A stretch of DNA of 64,000 nucleotides from Pyrrhoderma lamaoense (lineage: Eukaryota; Basidiomycota; Agaricomycetes; Hymenochaetales; Hymenochaetaceae): positions 122,009 through 186,008 of the forward strand of contig NBAZ01000028.1 of the NCBI GenBank assembly GCA_002794735.1, in the 5' to 3' direction. Made by a program: the position numbers and the translations under genes. Positions within the stretch are counted from its first letter, which is position 1. The number at the start of each line of letters is the position of its first letter. Below the pieces are notes generated by a model. It did not search any database. It saw only the letters and a program-made list of their open reading frames with translations, and was not told the origin of the DNA. Below, one piece after another: positions 22,825-33,457 of this stretch.

Positions 22825-22920
22825 ATCAGTTTGCCTCAAGGCGAGCTCGATGGACATCACTTGTTGATGGTGAAAAATAGAAAGATCTAGGAGTGCGGTG
22901 ATTGTAGTATCATCACTTAA
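22825..22920 (-). promoter_or_regulatory. Third copy of the upstream module
   Basis: It contains gtttgcctcaaggcgagctc, acatcacttgttgatggtga, aaaatagaaag and gtgcggtgatt in the usual order. It lies upstream of the C2 relic at 22545-22670, as it would in an intact gene. The 3' end of the module (gatcaaatagaatc) is degraded. Confidence 0.45.
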
Positions 22921-23039
22921 AGCCCTCAAAACCTTAACAATACGGCACTTCCTTTACTTTTAGTGCTACTGAGTGTAATAAACCAAGTACTGGTCGCACG
23001 TGCGTCACTCCAGTAAGAGTACTTTTTTCATTTTGATTT

Positions 23040-23400
23040 GGACTGACCTCCGAGTGACTCCACTTGAATCACAATTGGATTATCTCTCATAAATGGAAAT
23101 AACATAATGAATGTATGTGGTCTCCTTTAGGCATAATGAAGACGTTCAGGTAACTATTTGTGGATGTTTGTCCCGCATGAGTGTGAGTTTCAGGCATGAA
23201 TTGAGAAGGTGTTCGATGGACCGATAAGACTCATCTTCTCGATCAACAATGAACAGCAATGGCTTTCCTCTCTGTGTCACTACCAAGCCCTCCTCACGCA
23301 TAGGAAATGGACATTAGGCTCTCATATACGGATGTATGGTGCAGATGGATTGGCCTAGTGAGTGAACAATTCATTGATAACAGATACATATCGAGAGAAC
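23040..23400 (-). pseudogene. Faint NLR linker/NACHT relic
   Basis: The plus-strand string gactgacctccgagtgactc and the following attatctctcataaatgg resemble the WD40-exon linker relics at 38.8-38.9 and 47.27-47.35 kb (decayed MREDxIA..FLPLM region). The rest, to the methyltransferase, is not recognisable. It is probably the last trace of an NLR copy that once lay between C and the methyltransferase. Weak evidence. Confidence 0.3.
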
Positions 23401-23540
23401 GAGATATATTGTAGATTCAACAAAGAGTGATAATTGTAGTACGCGGAATAATTCTCAAAATGGACCGATCATAGTCGCTCATATGTGAGCATAAAACCGT
23501 CATTAAATACAATTAGTGAGTTACAAAGGCTTTCTAGCTA

Positions 23541-24579
23541 CTACAATCGCATACTCGAAGAATAGCCTTCCCGTGCATTCTCAATTTTTACTGGCAGCTT
23601 CAACCACTTCGTGTATCTCATCCTCTGAGCTATGCCTTCCCAACACACCTTCAGCCATGACAGCTGTCGCGAATCCCAAAATACTTTCCTGAAATTCTCT
23701 GACCCTACCTCACCGATACTACCCCAACTCTTTCCGATCGGCGCAATTTGAATACTCTCTTTCATTTCCACTTATACAGCATCCAACGCAAATTGTGCAA
23801 GTCGGTTACCACAGCCAGGCAATAGCCCCAGTCTACTGAACAGTGCTCTTGACACCTTCTCAATCACTGCTGTCTTTTGTAGACCTTTGCCAGAAGGGTA
23901 ATGGGCGCAAAGATTAACGAGTTGGAGGGAGCCTCCTGGTTTCAGGACTCGGTAAAGCTTGCACATGGCTACTCGCCACCGGCTTTCAGTGAGAGCTCTG
24001 ACAAGAAGTCGTTGGTTGATAAAGTCAAACGTGTTTGTTCACTCATCAGGTAAAATGGTCACTAATGCTTCGACAAAATGAACATTACTCAGATAGGAAG
24101 AAAAGAACATAGCGGACGAGATATCTGCGCCGATAAGCTCGACCTTATCACCAACCTCTTCCGATAATGCAAGATAACGCAAGAGTCCATGATCCTATGA
24201 AAGCATGTAGATGAAAGCATGAACATTAGCACCACTGCATACAAACCAACTCCTGTCGCACAGTCTAGTACTTTTGATCCTTCCTTAAACTCTACATCTC
24301 TGACATAGACCAGACGACCTTCAGAAACCGATTCTGTGATATACACATGCTGTTTTGTAAACCTTAGAGGATAAATCCATGAGTTTGTGATATAGTGAAG
24401 TGCTCATAACCGACCAAGTAACCTATCTTTCTCCTCGTCGCCTCTTGAAAGAATATAGATATCTTCCATTGGGATCTGTACGCTCTTTGTAAGTGACACC
24501 ACTTGTATGAGCTTGCGATAAATGTAACTTGAAGCGAATGAATGCCTTTACCGTTTTCTTTAAATTCTATCTGAGGCAT
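23541..24579 (-). pseudogene. Class I SAM-dependent methyltransferase pseudogene
   Basis: Read on the minus strand from MPQIEFKENG (ATG at 24577-24579), it has an intron, then SLTKSVQIPMEDIYILSRGD. SAM-binding motif I is KVLDCATGV, followed by an intron, then LALSEEVGDKVELIGADISS, TNTFDFINQRLLVRALTES and VLKPGGSLQL. This is the layout of fungal class I methyltransferases. Three in-frame stops break it: TGA at 24404-24406, TGA at 24039-24041 (where the family usually has Trp, DEWTN) and TAA at 23772-23774. The coding text around them is well kept, so inactivation looks fairly recent. It is the only recognisable non-NLR gene in the window apart from LTRs. Its substrate cannot be inferred. Confidence 0.85.
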
Positions 24580-25165
24580 TGAAGGCGGGGTACATTGGCT
24601 ATTTAAGGACTTCTTTCTTCTGTAGGGTGATCGATGTTCAATCTTATGGCAACAATTCGGGTCTTATTACTCTGACGTTTTCACTTCTGGATTTCGCTCA
24701 CCATCATCTAGTACGCGTGCAAATTGATCAAGTAATTATGTTCTTGGAGTTCGCATCATTCAAGACACACAAATCAATGAATAATGAACTCTTGAAGAAG
24801 CAATAGCGAAACGTAGAGATCTCACAATAAGCTACTATCGAGGTTTTGGAGTGTGGATGAGTTTAGTGACAAAGAAATAAATCATGGAAAGAGGTTGCTT
24901 GAGACACGAGAAAGCGAGAAAGAGTTATAGAACTACTACAACCGTACAACGCGCCCGCTTATATAAATTTACTAATAAAACTATCTATTCCGTTTTAGTC
25001 GCGAAACGAGCTCTAAACTACTCAAATTTGATAGTTCCGGGGAAGTATGAATACACAAGAGCAGACAGACTGAGTAACAAAAGTGGGAGTTAAAACATGA
25101 AGAAAATGGCTTTAAGAGTAAACAGTTTAGTAGTATTCGGCGTAGTATCGTGGTCGACATGTACT
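24580..25165. repeat. 5' flank of the methyltransferase pseudogene, shared with other spacers
   Basis: Blocks such as cacacaaatcaatga, aatcatggaaagaggttg and cgaaacgagctctaaactactcaaattt recur, in order, at 7600-8000 and 15800-16200, and partly at 5276-5520, where no methyltransferase remains. No conserved coding frame. It likely carried the methyltransferase promoter on one side and the 3' flank of an NLR copy on the other. Confidence 0.5.
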
Positions 25166-25169
25166 CAGG

Positions 25170-25920
25170 TGTAGGACCAGCTAAGTGTTTGGCCGGTCGT
25201 AGTGCATTTATAATGCACTTTCTAACTCGCCCGAGAAGTCCATTGCTACTACTCGGCCGCGCGCCTCGTTCATTCTCTTACTATTTAGCTTCACTTTCTA
25301 CTCTTACTCGAGGGTAGGGTTCGTTTATACGACCCCTCGTTTCTGATAGCTTAAACCCCTCGTCCAGTGGCATATAGCCACCTGGACACCATGCTTTCCT
25401 TATCATCTACCCTTTATCTCGCTTTTTGCTATATATAGCATCCAGACTTGAGGCCGTAGGAATCAATCAATTCCCAGTTAATCCCCAGTCGACTCCCAGT
25501 CCATTCACCCCCCCCCCCCCCCGAGTAGCTCTCTACTAGTCTCCTGTACTCTTTATCTACTTCCCTACTGCTTTATTAGGCTGCCCGGGCGCGCTTGTAA
25601 CGCTCTGACCGTACTGCAAGTCGTCCGGGCGGACTGAAATACATACACTTTTACCTCAAAATACAGCCTCGGTCGGGGCTCTGTTCTATACGGCTCTACT
25701 ACTTTTACTGGTCTGTGAAGTCTCAGCTCGCCTCAAGGTCTCTATCAGTCTCTACGGTCCGACCGAGATCTCGGCCGGACGGCCGAGGTCGAGTATCTCG
25801 CTATTTAGCCCCCAAATCTTAGCCTGAGCATCGTGTCTGGTGTAGGCAGACTCTAAACCCCACGTCCTCGCCACTAAATACAACACCAAGGTCAAAATCT
25901 GACCAAAAGTTTAGTTTACA
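25170..25920 (+). mobile_element. Solo LTR (751 bp), target-site duplication CAGG
   Basis: The element begins TGTAGGACCAGC and ends TTTAGTTTACA, i.e. the TG..CA ends of an LTR. CAGG flanks both sides (25166-25169 and 25921-25924). It is close to identical to the LTR at 40944-41696 over long stretches (gtgcatttataatgcac hairpin, ctcgcccgagaagtcc, ggctgcccgggcgcgcttgt). It has a C-homopolymer of about 15 near 25510 that is shorter in the other copies, and a perfect 7-bp inverted repeat TCGGCCG/CGGCCGA at 25771-25786. No internal region is present, so it is a solo LTR. Orientation is arbitrary. Confidence 0.8.
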
Positions 25921-26079
25921 CAGGCATGAGCGAGTTGAAGATGCAGATAGAAATAGGACTAACGTATACTTGTATACGATAGCATCCTAATTATGAGCTA
26001 TTCTTGTACTAAAATATACAAATAACGCAAGTAACAGTACGATAGTGATGCGGGCATTTATGTAGATTAAGGAAGGGTT

Positions 26080-29000
26080 TTAAGAGACACATAGATCAGG
26101 AGGAGGAAAGCAAGCAGTCCATTGGTCGCCTTGATTGGCTGAAAGATGCAATTTTGTTGAAAATCTTGTATTCAATGTGTGCGTGCATGGACCATGCACC
26201 AGTGAATGACGAAGGTCTGGAGGAATCCATATCAATAATTTGCCGTTATTTCCAGTCAGCCAACCACTGTCTTCAAGCCGCCAGATCTTTTCTTCTGACT
26301 CGGTATTAACGGTCCAAATATGGATTACTCCATCATCGGACCCTGAGGCAAATTTAATATACTTACTGTCAGACGTAGAGAAAGTAGTAACGGAAGTAAT
26401 ATATGATGGGACACGAGATTGAAAGAAGACATCCCGAGTTGACGTATTCCATACACGGACAGTCTTGTCTTCAGATACGGAGATTATCCACTTTCCATCA
26501 GGAGAGAAACACACTAATTCAACTCTGTCCGTGGGGCCTGTTTTTGGGCCATACGCTACTTGGCCAGTTTCGGGGTACCAAACTCGTACTGTTTTGTCAT
26601 CGGATCCAGAGACGATAAGTGTTCCATCGCGAGAGTAAGCGACAGAGTGGACAAAATCGGAGTGACATTTGAAAGTGGAAAGTAGATTACCATCCAAAGC
26701 ATTCCAGATACAGACAGTCTTATCAGCTGAACGGGAGACAATCTTCACTCCATCAGGAGAATAACAAACTGAGTAGACAGCATTTGTACGACTAACGAGT
26801 GGTTCTAGTGCAGGTGATCTACTTTCGACACTCCATACCCGGATTGATTTGTCGTCAGAGCCTGAAGCAAGATGCTTACCATCAGGAGAGAAAGCGAGCG
26901 AGAGAACAGTATCAGTGTAACCGGAATATGTAATAATTCTATTGTCGATCATATTCCATATTCGTAGTGATCCGTCCATTGATCCCGAAGCGAAGTCATT
27001 TTCATTGGACGAGAATGCAACTGAGGTTATCATAGAAAAATGTCCAAATAAAGGACCTTTGATTAAATCTCCGCTCTCTGTATCCCATACACACACTGTG
27101 CCTTCGCTGGAGCCAGAGACAAGGTATTTCCCAGTTTGGGATGAAATTGCAATGTCTCTGATTGCATTTGTGTGTCCCTTGAACCCTGAATCTGATCGTG
27201 TCACTCCTCCTTCAATGTCCCAGACTCGGATCGTCCCATCCCAAGACCCAGAGGCAAAGTGTTTACCATCAGGTACGAATGAGACAGACATAACATAGCC
27301 TGTATGACCTTCAAATACTTTCGGAGGAGCATCGCTGTCTTCTGCATCCCATACCCTTACTATGATATCAGAAGATCCCGACAAAATATGTTTGCCATCA
27401 CTAGAATACGCAACCGACAATACGGCTTCCATTCCATCTTCAGAGAATGTATGTAATACCTTGCCACTTGACACTTCCCATATACAAATTTTGCAATCCC
27501 AGGACCCCGATGCAATTTTGTTGCTGTCTGGAGAAAAGGACAGAGAAGTGATCAATTCCGAGTGTCCTTTGAATGGCTCAGAGGCCATCTTTCTGGTTTG
27601 TATGTCCCAGACAATAATTGTACAATCCTTTGATCCCGACGCGAGGTAGCACCCATTGGGTGAGAATACGATACTTCCCACACCTCTTGAATGCCCTCTC
27701 AACGGATCTCCGACTGGTGCACCACTCTCAGCATCCCACAGAGTAACAGTCTTATCATCAGAACCTGATGCTATGAGCTTCCCATCTCCAGAAAACGCAA
27801 CAGAGGTAACCCCGTCGGAATAGCAAGTAAGTGGACCATAAGCACTATCACCAGTGGCCGCATTCCATACCCGCACTGTCTTATCCCAAGACCCTGTCGC
27901 AATAAATCTTCCATCTCCAGAGTACGCAACATTCGTCACTCTATCCGAATGTCCTTGAAATGGACCGAGGAGTCGTTTGCCATTCACCACATCCCATATT
28001 TCAATGGCACCCGCCTGTGATACCGATGCAATTCGTTCACCATCAGGCGAGTATGAAATAGAATTGACCTGACTGCCAATATTTATTTGCCTGGTACATG
28101 CCATTTTGGGCTTGTTTCCAACATACTCGACCCGTGTCAGTGATTGCGCTCGCTTTGCGTAGTGCTCGGCGACGATGGAATCCTCTCTCATTAACGGGAG
28201 GAATGACATATACAAATGGGGATACTCTGGGAGATGGGTTCGATGAATCTGAGGAGTTGATCATGGGCATCGCGGAGAAATGCAGTCAGTCGCGAGTGTC
28301 TGTCCTTCAAGAATGTCAGTATTAACCATTATTTAGTCCGGAAACACTTACTACAACCCAGGTGATGGAATTCTTGAGCGATTGTGAAAGGAAACCGTAT
28401 AACGAGCCCGTAATGCTGAGGACCTCAACCCAATACAGTAACCGGTTGAGTGCGAAAGATTCAAGCTGTTTGCACAGATCTTCCGAATAAGGGACCTCTC
28501 GCAGATGAGAAGCCCAATGGCGGCAGGAGTATAATAGTGAGATGGAGATATTGTCGTTTAAGCGCTGATTAAGCCCAGGTACATCCTTATTCAACTGGTA
28601 TGAAGTCTCCAATTTACACATATTAAACCTCAGTCCCTCCATCAACTTGAAGCATCGCTGCGAAATGTGTGCCTTCTCCCTTCCCTCGTCAATGAACCAC
28701 GGCTTTTCGTGCGCTCCTTCAGAAATCAAATAGTCGTATAGTGAGGTATGGTACAAGCGGACTGGTTGGCTAGAATCGAACGCGACCAGAGAATGTAGCG
28801 AATTGAGGATTCCTCTTGTACTCCCGTAATCGAGTCCTAAGAAGTCATTGATTTCTGCGTCTGATAATTGCTCCTTGCTGAACATGATCAACGAGAATAC
28901 CTTTGAGAAGTTATTTTTCATATCTTCGTCCCAACTGAGTGAGCTTTCAAGTGCCGTCGCGTACAATTCAACAAGTGATAGTGACTTGTTTCTGACTAAC

Positions 29001-31225
29001 CGCTTCAGTTCACCTCCCATATTTCCTTTCTTACTCTCGATAAGTCTGACCGCCGTTGCTGCCCATATAAACAGACCCCCTGCGGCATCGCCCAAGGTCT
29101 TAATACTTTCGTCCCATGGCCAGCTTGGGTCTATTACTATCCTACCTCTTTCCTTCAAGCTCCCAAGCTTGGCGTGTAAGTACTTTAGAACGTCGTCCTT
29201 GGCACTATTCAACTCGTGATCTAGTAGTATGTAACGTATTTTCAGTTTCTCAAGCTCTTCAGATGAGGCAATGTCTTCCTCGGGTCTACCAGTGATAAGA
29301 AAGCGATAGTTGAGAGGTAGAGTCTGCAGTCTCTCTTTTATCAGTCTTATATAAGGCTCTCGCGAATCTCTGCTTCCGCACTCGTCCAGAGCATCGAGGA
29401 CAATGAGAATATTATCATTTTTATGTCCTTCCATTGTTATCTCATGAAGCGGGTCAAATAACAGAAACTCAAAGGCTCTTTCTGGTGTAGCAGTAGTTAT
29501 CTCGTTTGCATCAAGCCGAATATCGATAGCATTGGCAGTTCTTTGGCATCGTTTGGCTAAATCGAATGCAATAGTACGGAAGATAAATGCAGGATCGCTT
29601 TTACCTCTCAGAAAGTATTGATGTGAACCGAGTTTGCACCTCCTTTGAAACTTTTCTGCAATTGTTGTAGCGATCGTGCTCTTGCCTGTTCCAGCACGGC
29701 CAAGGATGAAGAAAACATTGGGGCATCCGTATCGTGAATCCACTCCTCTATGTCTTTCAAGACCTCGACACGTGTTCCTTCCAGACAGATCTGGCGGTCT
29801 GTTCTACCCTCGTGCTTCGGTTGAAGCTTCTTTTCGATTTCTACGAGTAGATTTTTTTCAGTACGTGTACATGAAGAATAGATGCTAAACTAATACTTCA
29901 AACTTACTTTTTTTAAGTTTCTCACTAATTTGTACCCGCGCTTCGACCCGAGCTTCAATAATGTCCTGTCGGATAAACGCTGATTCGAGTTCATTCTTCA
30001 AGTTTCCAAGTGTAGCCTCTAGATTCTCTACTGCAGCTTTCTTCTGTTGCATCAAGGCACGGACTAACAATATAGCACGAAGATAAGCAATGCGTGTTAT
30101 ACATGTACCTTTGCGTAACTCACGAAAAAAATTCTTCCGTGCATAGTCTTGTATGAGATCACTGCATTCAGTGATAAATACAAGAACACTGGTGATGGTC
30201 AAGCTCAAGGAATCAGATGGATTGTTGAAAACAGAAGTGTCTTTGATGACTGAGAATAATTCCATGAGACTCTTCACGAGATCCCTGATCCGTTTATCAG
30301 TATTGATCTGAGTAGCGATAATCTGGAAGGACTAAGTATATAATAGTAAAAATGTGATGCTGTACAAGGACTCACATTCAAGAATGCTGTTGTTATGGAC
30401 CACGCTACTTTCAGATATGGGCTAGCCTATAAACGACTCAGTCAACATGAAAACCAAGGACAGTAATAACCTCAAGGTTACTCACATCTGCTATGCTACC
30501 TCCAAAATCGACGAATGCAGTGATAGTATAACCCAGCTCCACCAGCGATTGGCATGCATTACTCTCTGCTACGCGCTTTGCCGTATCAAATATTATGTTA
30601 ACGTCCTCCGCAAGATCGTCGTGATAAACGAATTGAACGTCAAGGAGGGTGCGAGCAAGATTGACGAGAGTTATCTCAGCATTCTTCGTTTCGTCAGATG
30701 GTCGAAGCGTAAGAAGATGGAGTGCTGTGATCTAGACTTTGATTGTAGGGAAATAGAAATATCTATTTCTCGTTTATCAGTGTTCAAATGAGCGTAGATT
30801 CTACTAGAAATACACCTTCGCTGTTCTCGTGCTCAGTAAGCAGGTCCCTCAGTACACATTCCCATATCCAATACGCCTATCCCCGATAAAAGATTCCCTC
30901 TTCAACTCGATCGCGATTCTGGTTCCATTTTCCGAACACGTGCTAAGACATGAAGTGTAATCAGTTCTCATATCGATAATAGTACAACTGATTGTTGAAC
31001 GAACATAGGGAATGTCTCATTCCACGTAGGTGGTAGATCGTTTACTGATCTCGTTCTGAGCTCTGATCGCCATAGGTGATCTTGACGTAAATATCTGAAG
31101 CTCTTGCTTTAGCTGGTAAGGATATATCGGAACGTGAAACTAGAAGGGGAAGGATAGTTAGATAGATGGTTAAAGATAGTTAGAGTATTTGAAAGCAAAC
31201 CTCGAAGGGTGTAGAATGAAGGCAT
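26080..31225 (-). pseudogene. Copy D: C2-NACHT-WD40 NLR-like gene with at least five frameshifts
   Basis: The full nine-exon layout is present, with MPSFYTLR at 31223-31225, the type-1 C2, GRAGTGKST, NILIVLDALDECG, 14 WD40 repeats and a TACFPPPDLCVS end. Against copies B and G, single bases are missing at about 31060 (exon 2), 30861 (exon 3), 30707 (exon 4), 29722 (exon 8, just before NVFFILG) and 28220 (exon 9 linker, four C instead of five). Between lesions the protein text is intact and I found no substitution-type stop. Either a young pseudogene or a run of consensus deletion errors. The exon 4-5 region is almost identical to copy G. If the bases are restored by resequencing, this would be a normal family member. 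Confidence 0.85.
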
Positions 31226-32270
31226 GGTCAGGACATCCACTGGTTATCTAGAAGAGGCAAGAGGGATAGGGGACTAAAAACGTTGAGGTGTATATGAGTA
31301 GGAGATGAGTTTATACGAAGGGGTGCCTCGTGGTAGCCATGTGTTTGTTAGTACAACTTGTTGATGATAGCTAATTATGTAAAATGGTGCGGAAGTCAAT
31401 AGTAAAACCACCTAAAAATCCCACAAGGAAGGACTGTGGTATATCTGATGTGCATGTATACAGCGAGAAATAAATATGGGGGATCTTGTGATCTCACTAG
31501 AAGTCGTACATGATGCGCAGATACGAGGTTCATGCATGCCCGCTAAACTGAGTTACATCAAGCTTCTGAGAGTCTCATTTATCTAGACGCGCGTCAAAAG
31601 TAGCAAAAGTAGAAGGCTTGAAGGTAGTTAAATGGATACCAGAGTACCTGATGTACAAGACCCTGGCGTCTATCGCCTCTCCTCTCCTGCATTCACATTG
31701 ACCTTAGTACATAAACCTAAAGTAGGAGCTCTGTATAAACATACTATCCTCTCCGGCTCTTCGACAGGTGTCAGCTCATTGAGATAGCTTAATGATCCAT
31801 ATGTCATTTTGAGAAAGGATAAGAAGTAGAAATTATAGGGTATACCGCGTTGATTGTGGAGACAAGAGGAGTAGATAAGAGTGTACACTGGGATTCTGAA
31901 AGAAGTTTACTATTCAGTATAGTACAGTACGGTGATCTAGTAGGTGTCATATAGTCAGTATATCTTTAAGCCTAATTAGTAAACAATTATTCATCCTTAC
32001 GCACGTACAGTATTCTACGGAGGTATGAGTTAGGTAAGAATGAGGAGTCCCGCGACTCTGAGTTTCTGACCCTATTTGGGTAATTGACAAGTGCCTTGAA
32101 ATTGGTGGATAGGCGTTTCCCAAAAGTTTCAATAACTGTTATTTCTGGTATGTAATTTCGAAATTAGTAAGTACAGATTGAATATACGAAAGGACACCAT
32201 GCACTAGTACATATGCGAATGCGTCCTCAAATTAAGGAGAGAAAATATCCAAAAACCGTATGCCGCTAAC
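31226..32270. repeat. Upstream region of copy D (type-1 class)
   Basis: This is closely similar to 13356-14345 along its whole length and to parts of 54671-55495. It carries the gtgcctcgtggtagccatg / cttgttgatgatag upstream blocks. The minus-strand ORF 31670-31888 shares its C-terminal text (YRAPTLGL, AGEERR) with one upstream of copy B but not with copy G. I do not call it a gene. Confidence 0.5.
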
Positions 32271-33457
32271 GGTTCCTGGCGTCCTTTTGTATAAACACCT
32301 GTATAGTCATGTTGTGCATCTCCCAAATCTGTCTATAGATTTGTACCCCACTAACGTATTATCATTGTAGTGACCCTGTTACTCAAACTATACTCGTTGT
32401 TCGAGCAAGACCTGTTTTCACTATCTCTTTAGAGACCTGGATGGTATCCAACCTTATCCCGAAGTTACCGATCTATTTTACTGGAACCGTTCTATCAATT
32501 AGAGGCTTTTCACCTTGGAGACCTGCTGTAGTTATAAGTACGACCAAGTGTGAAAAATAATAATTCCCTCGTATCATCAGGGATCGGTGAGAGAGCATCG
32601 AATCTTCGAATCTGATAGATTTGCTAAGCTCTACTAGACATTGAACTCTAGTTTCAATTAGCTCGATTTTTGGGTGGTACATAGTCAAGGGAGAGAGTAA
32701 AACTCTTCCAGGGAGGCTCCCGATGACGTCTCCGAGTAAATTTATGTTGCCAATAAAAAAACCTAGATTCACATTCTGGTTCTAGAATCTAATTTCTGCC
32801 TTGCTTACTTGTTGCGCCGTATTCACCGCGTTTTTACTTGATTCTTCTCTCACTTATCCGATTTTGTTTTTCTGTGTTGTTTTTCCACCATTTCAAAGGT
32901 TGTAAGTGTATCAGAAAATTTGAACTTAGACACTTACTGCTTGTTTTTGAAAGAATCTTAAGAAGCTCACTAAATGAGTGATGATGGGCAGGCGCTGTAG
33001 TTATTAAATGTATAGCAAGTAATAAATCGTACTATAAGGATACGATGTTCTGAAGTAGAAAAAATAATTTAAAATATGTAATACTATATAGTTAAAGGTG
33101 ATAATATGGGACGGAAAAGAAGAGACATAAGATAGTATTTTGATATTGACTACACATACAACTACAGCGAACCTTCATGTATCTTCTTACAAAAACTCCT
33201 TACTCCAGAGACAGCTAGGATTGCGAGCACTTGGGAGCTCGTATGCGCTTTCGAAGACAAACTCATGGATAAGATATTTAGAGACGTAAAGAAGATAAGG
33301 ATGGCTTTCTTGGACTCAGTGAAATAGTGATAGATATAAGTCACAGTCTATGTGCATGATAGCAAGGGAGAAAAATACGTGTAGATGGACAAAATTGCGA
33401 TGGGGTAGATAAAGACATTCAAGTACAGCTATTCTTATAAGTAATAATCTTGTGACA
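32271..33457. repeat. Duplicated spacer, 3' flank type Y, before copy E
   Basis: This is paralogous to 5641-6729 and 48556-49535, with shared ggagacctgctgtagt, ttccctcgtatcatcagg and agtcacagtctatgtgcatgatag blocks. No supported gene. The side next to 33458 should hold the copy E 3' UTR. Confidence 0.5.

Noticed and set aside
25500..25525. C-homopolymer of about 15 as a possible regulatory tract
   Set aside because: It is within the LTR and its length varies among LTR copies (interrupted or shorter at 40.07 and 41.29 kb), as expected for slippage in a repeat.
30447..30791. Plus-strand ORF at 30447-30791 (also 53889-54143 and 12484-12828) conserved between copies
   Set aside because: It is the antisense of exon 4 plus introns; identity follows from the near-identical DNA of the paralogs and the frame ignores splice sites.
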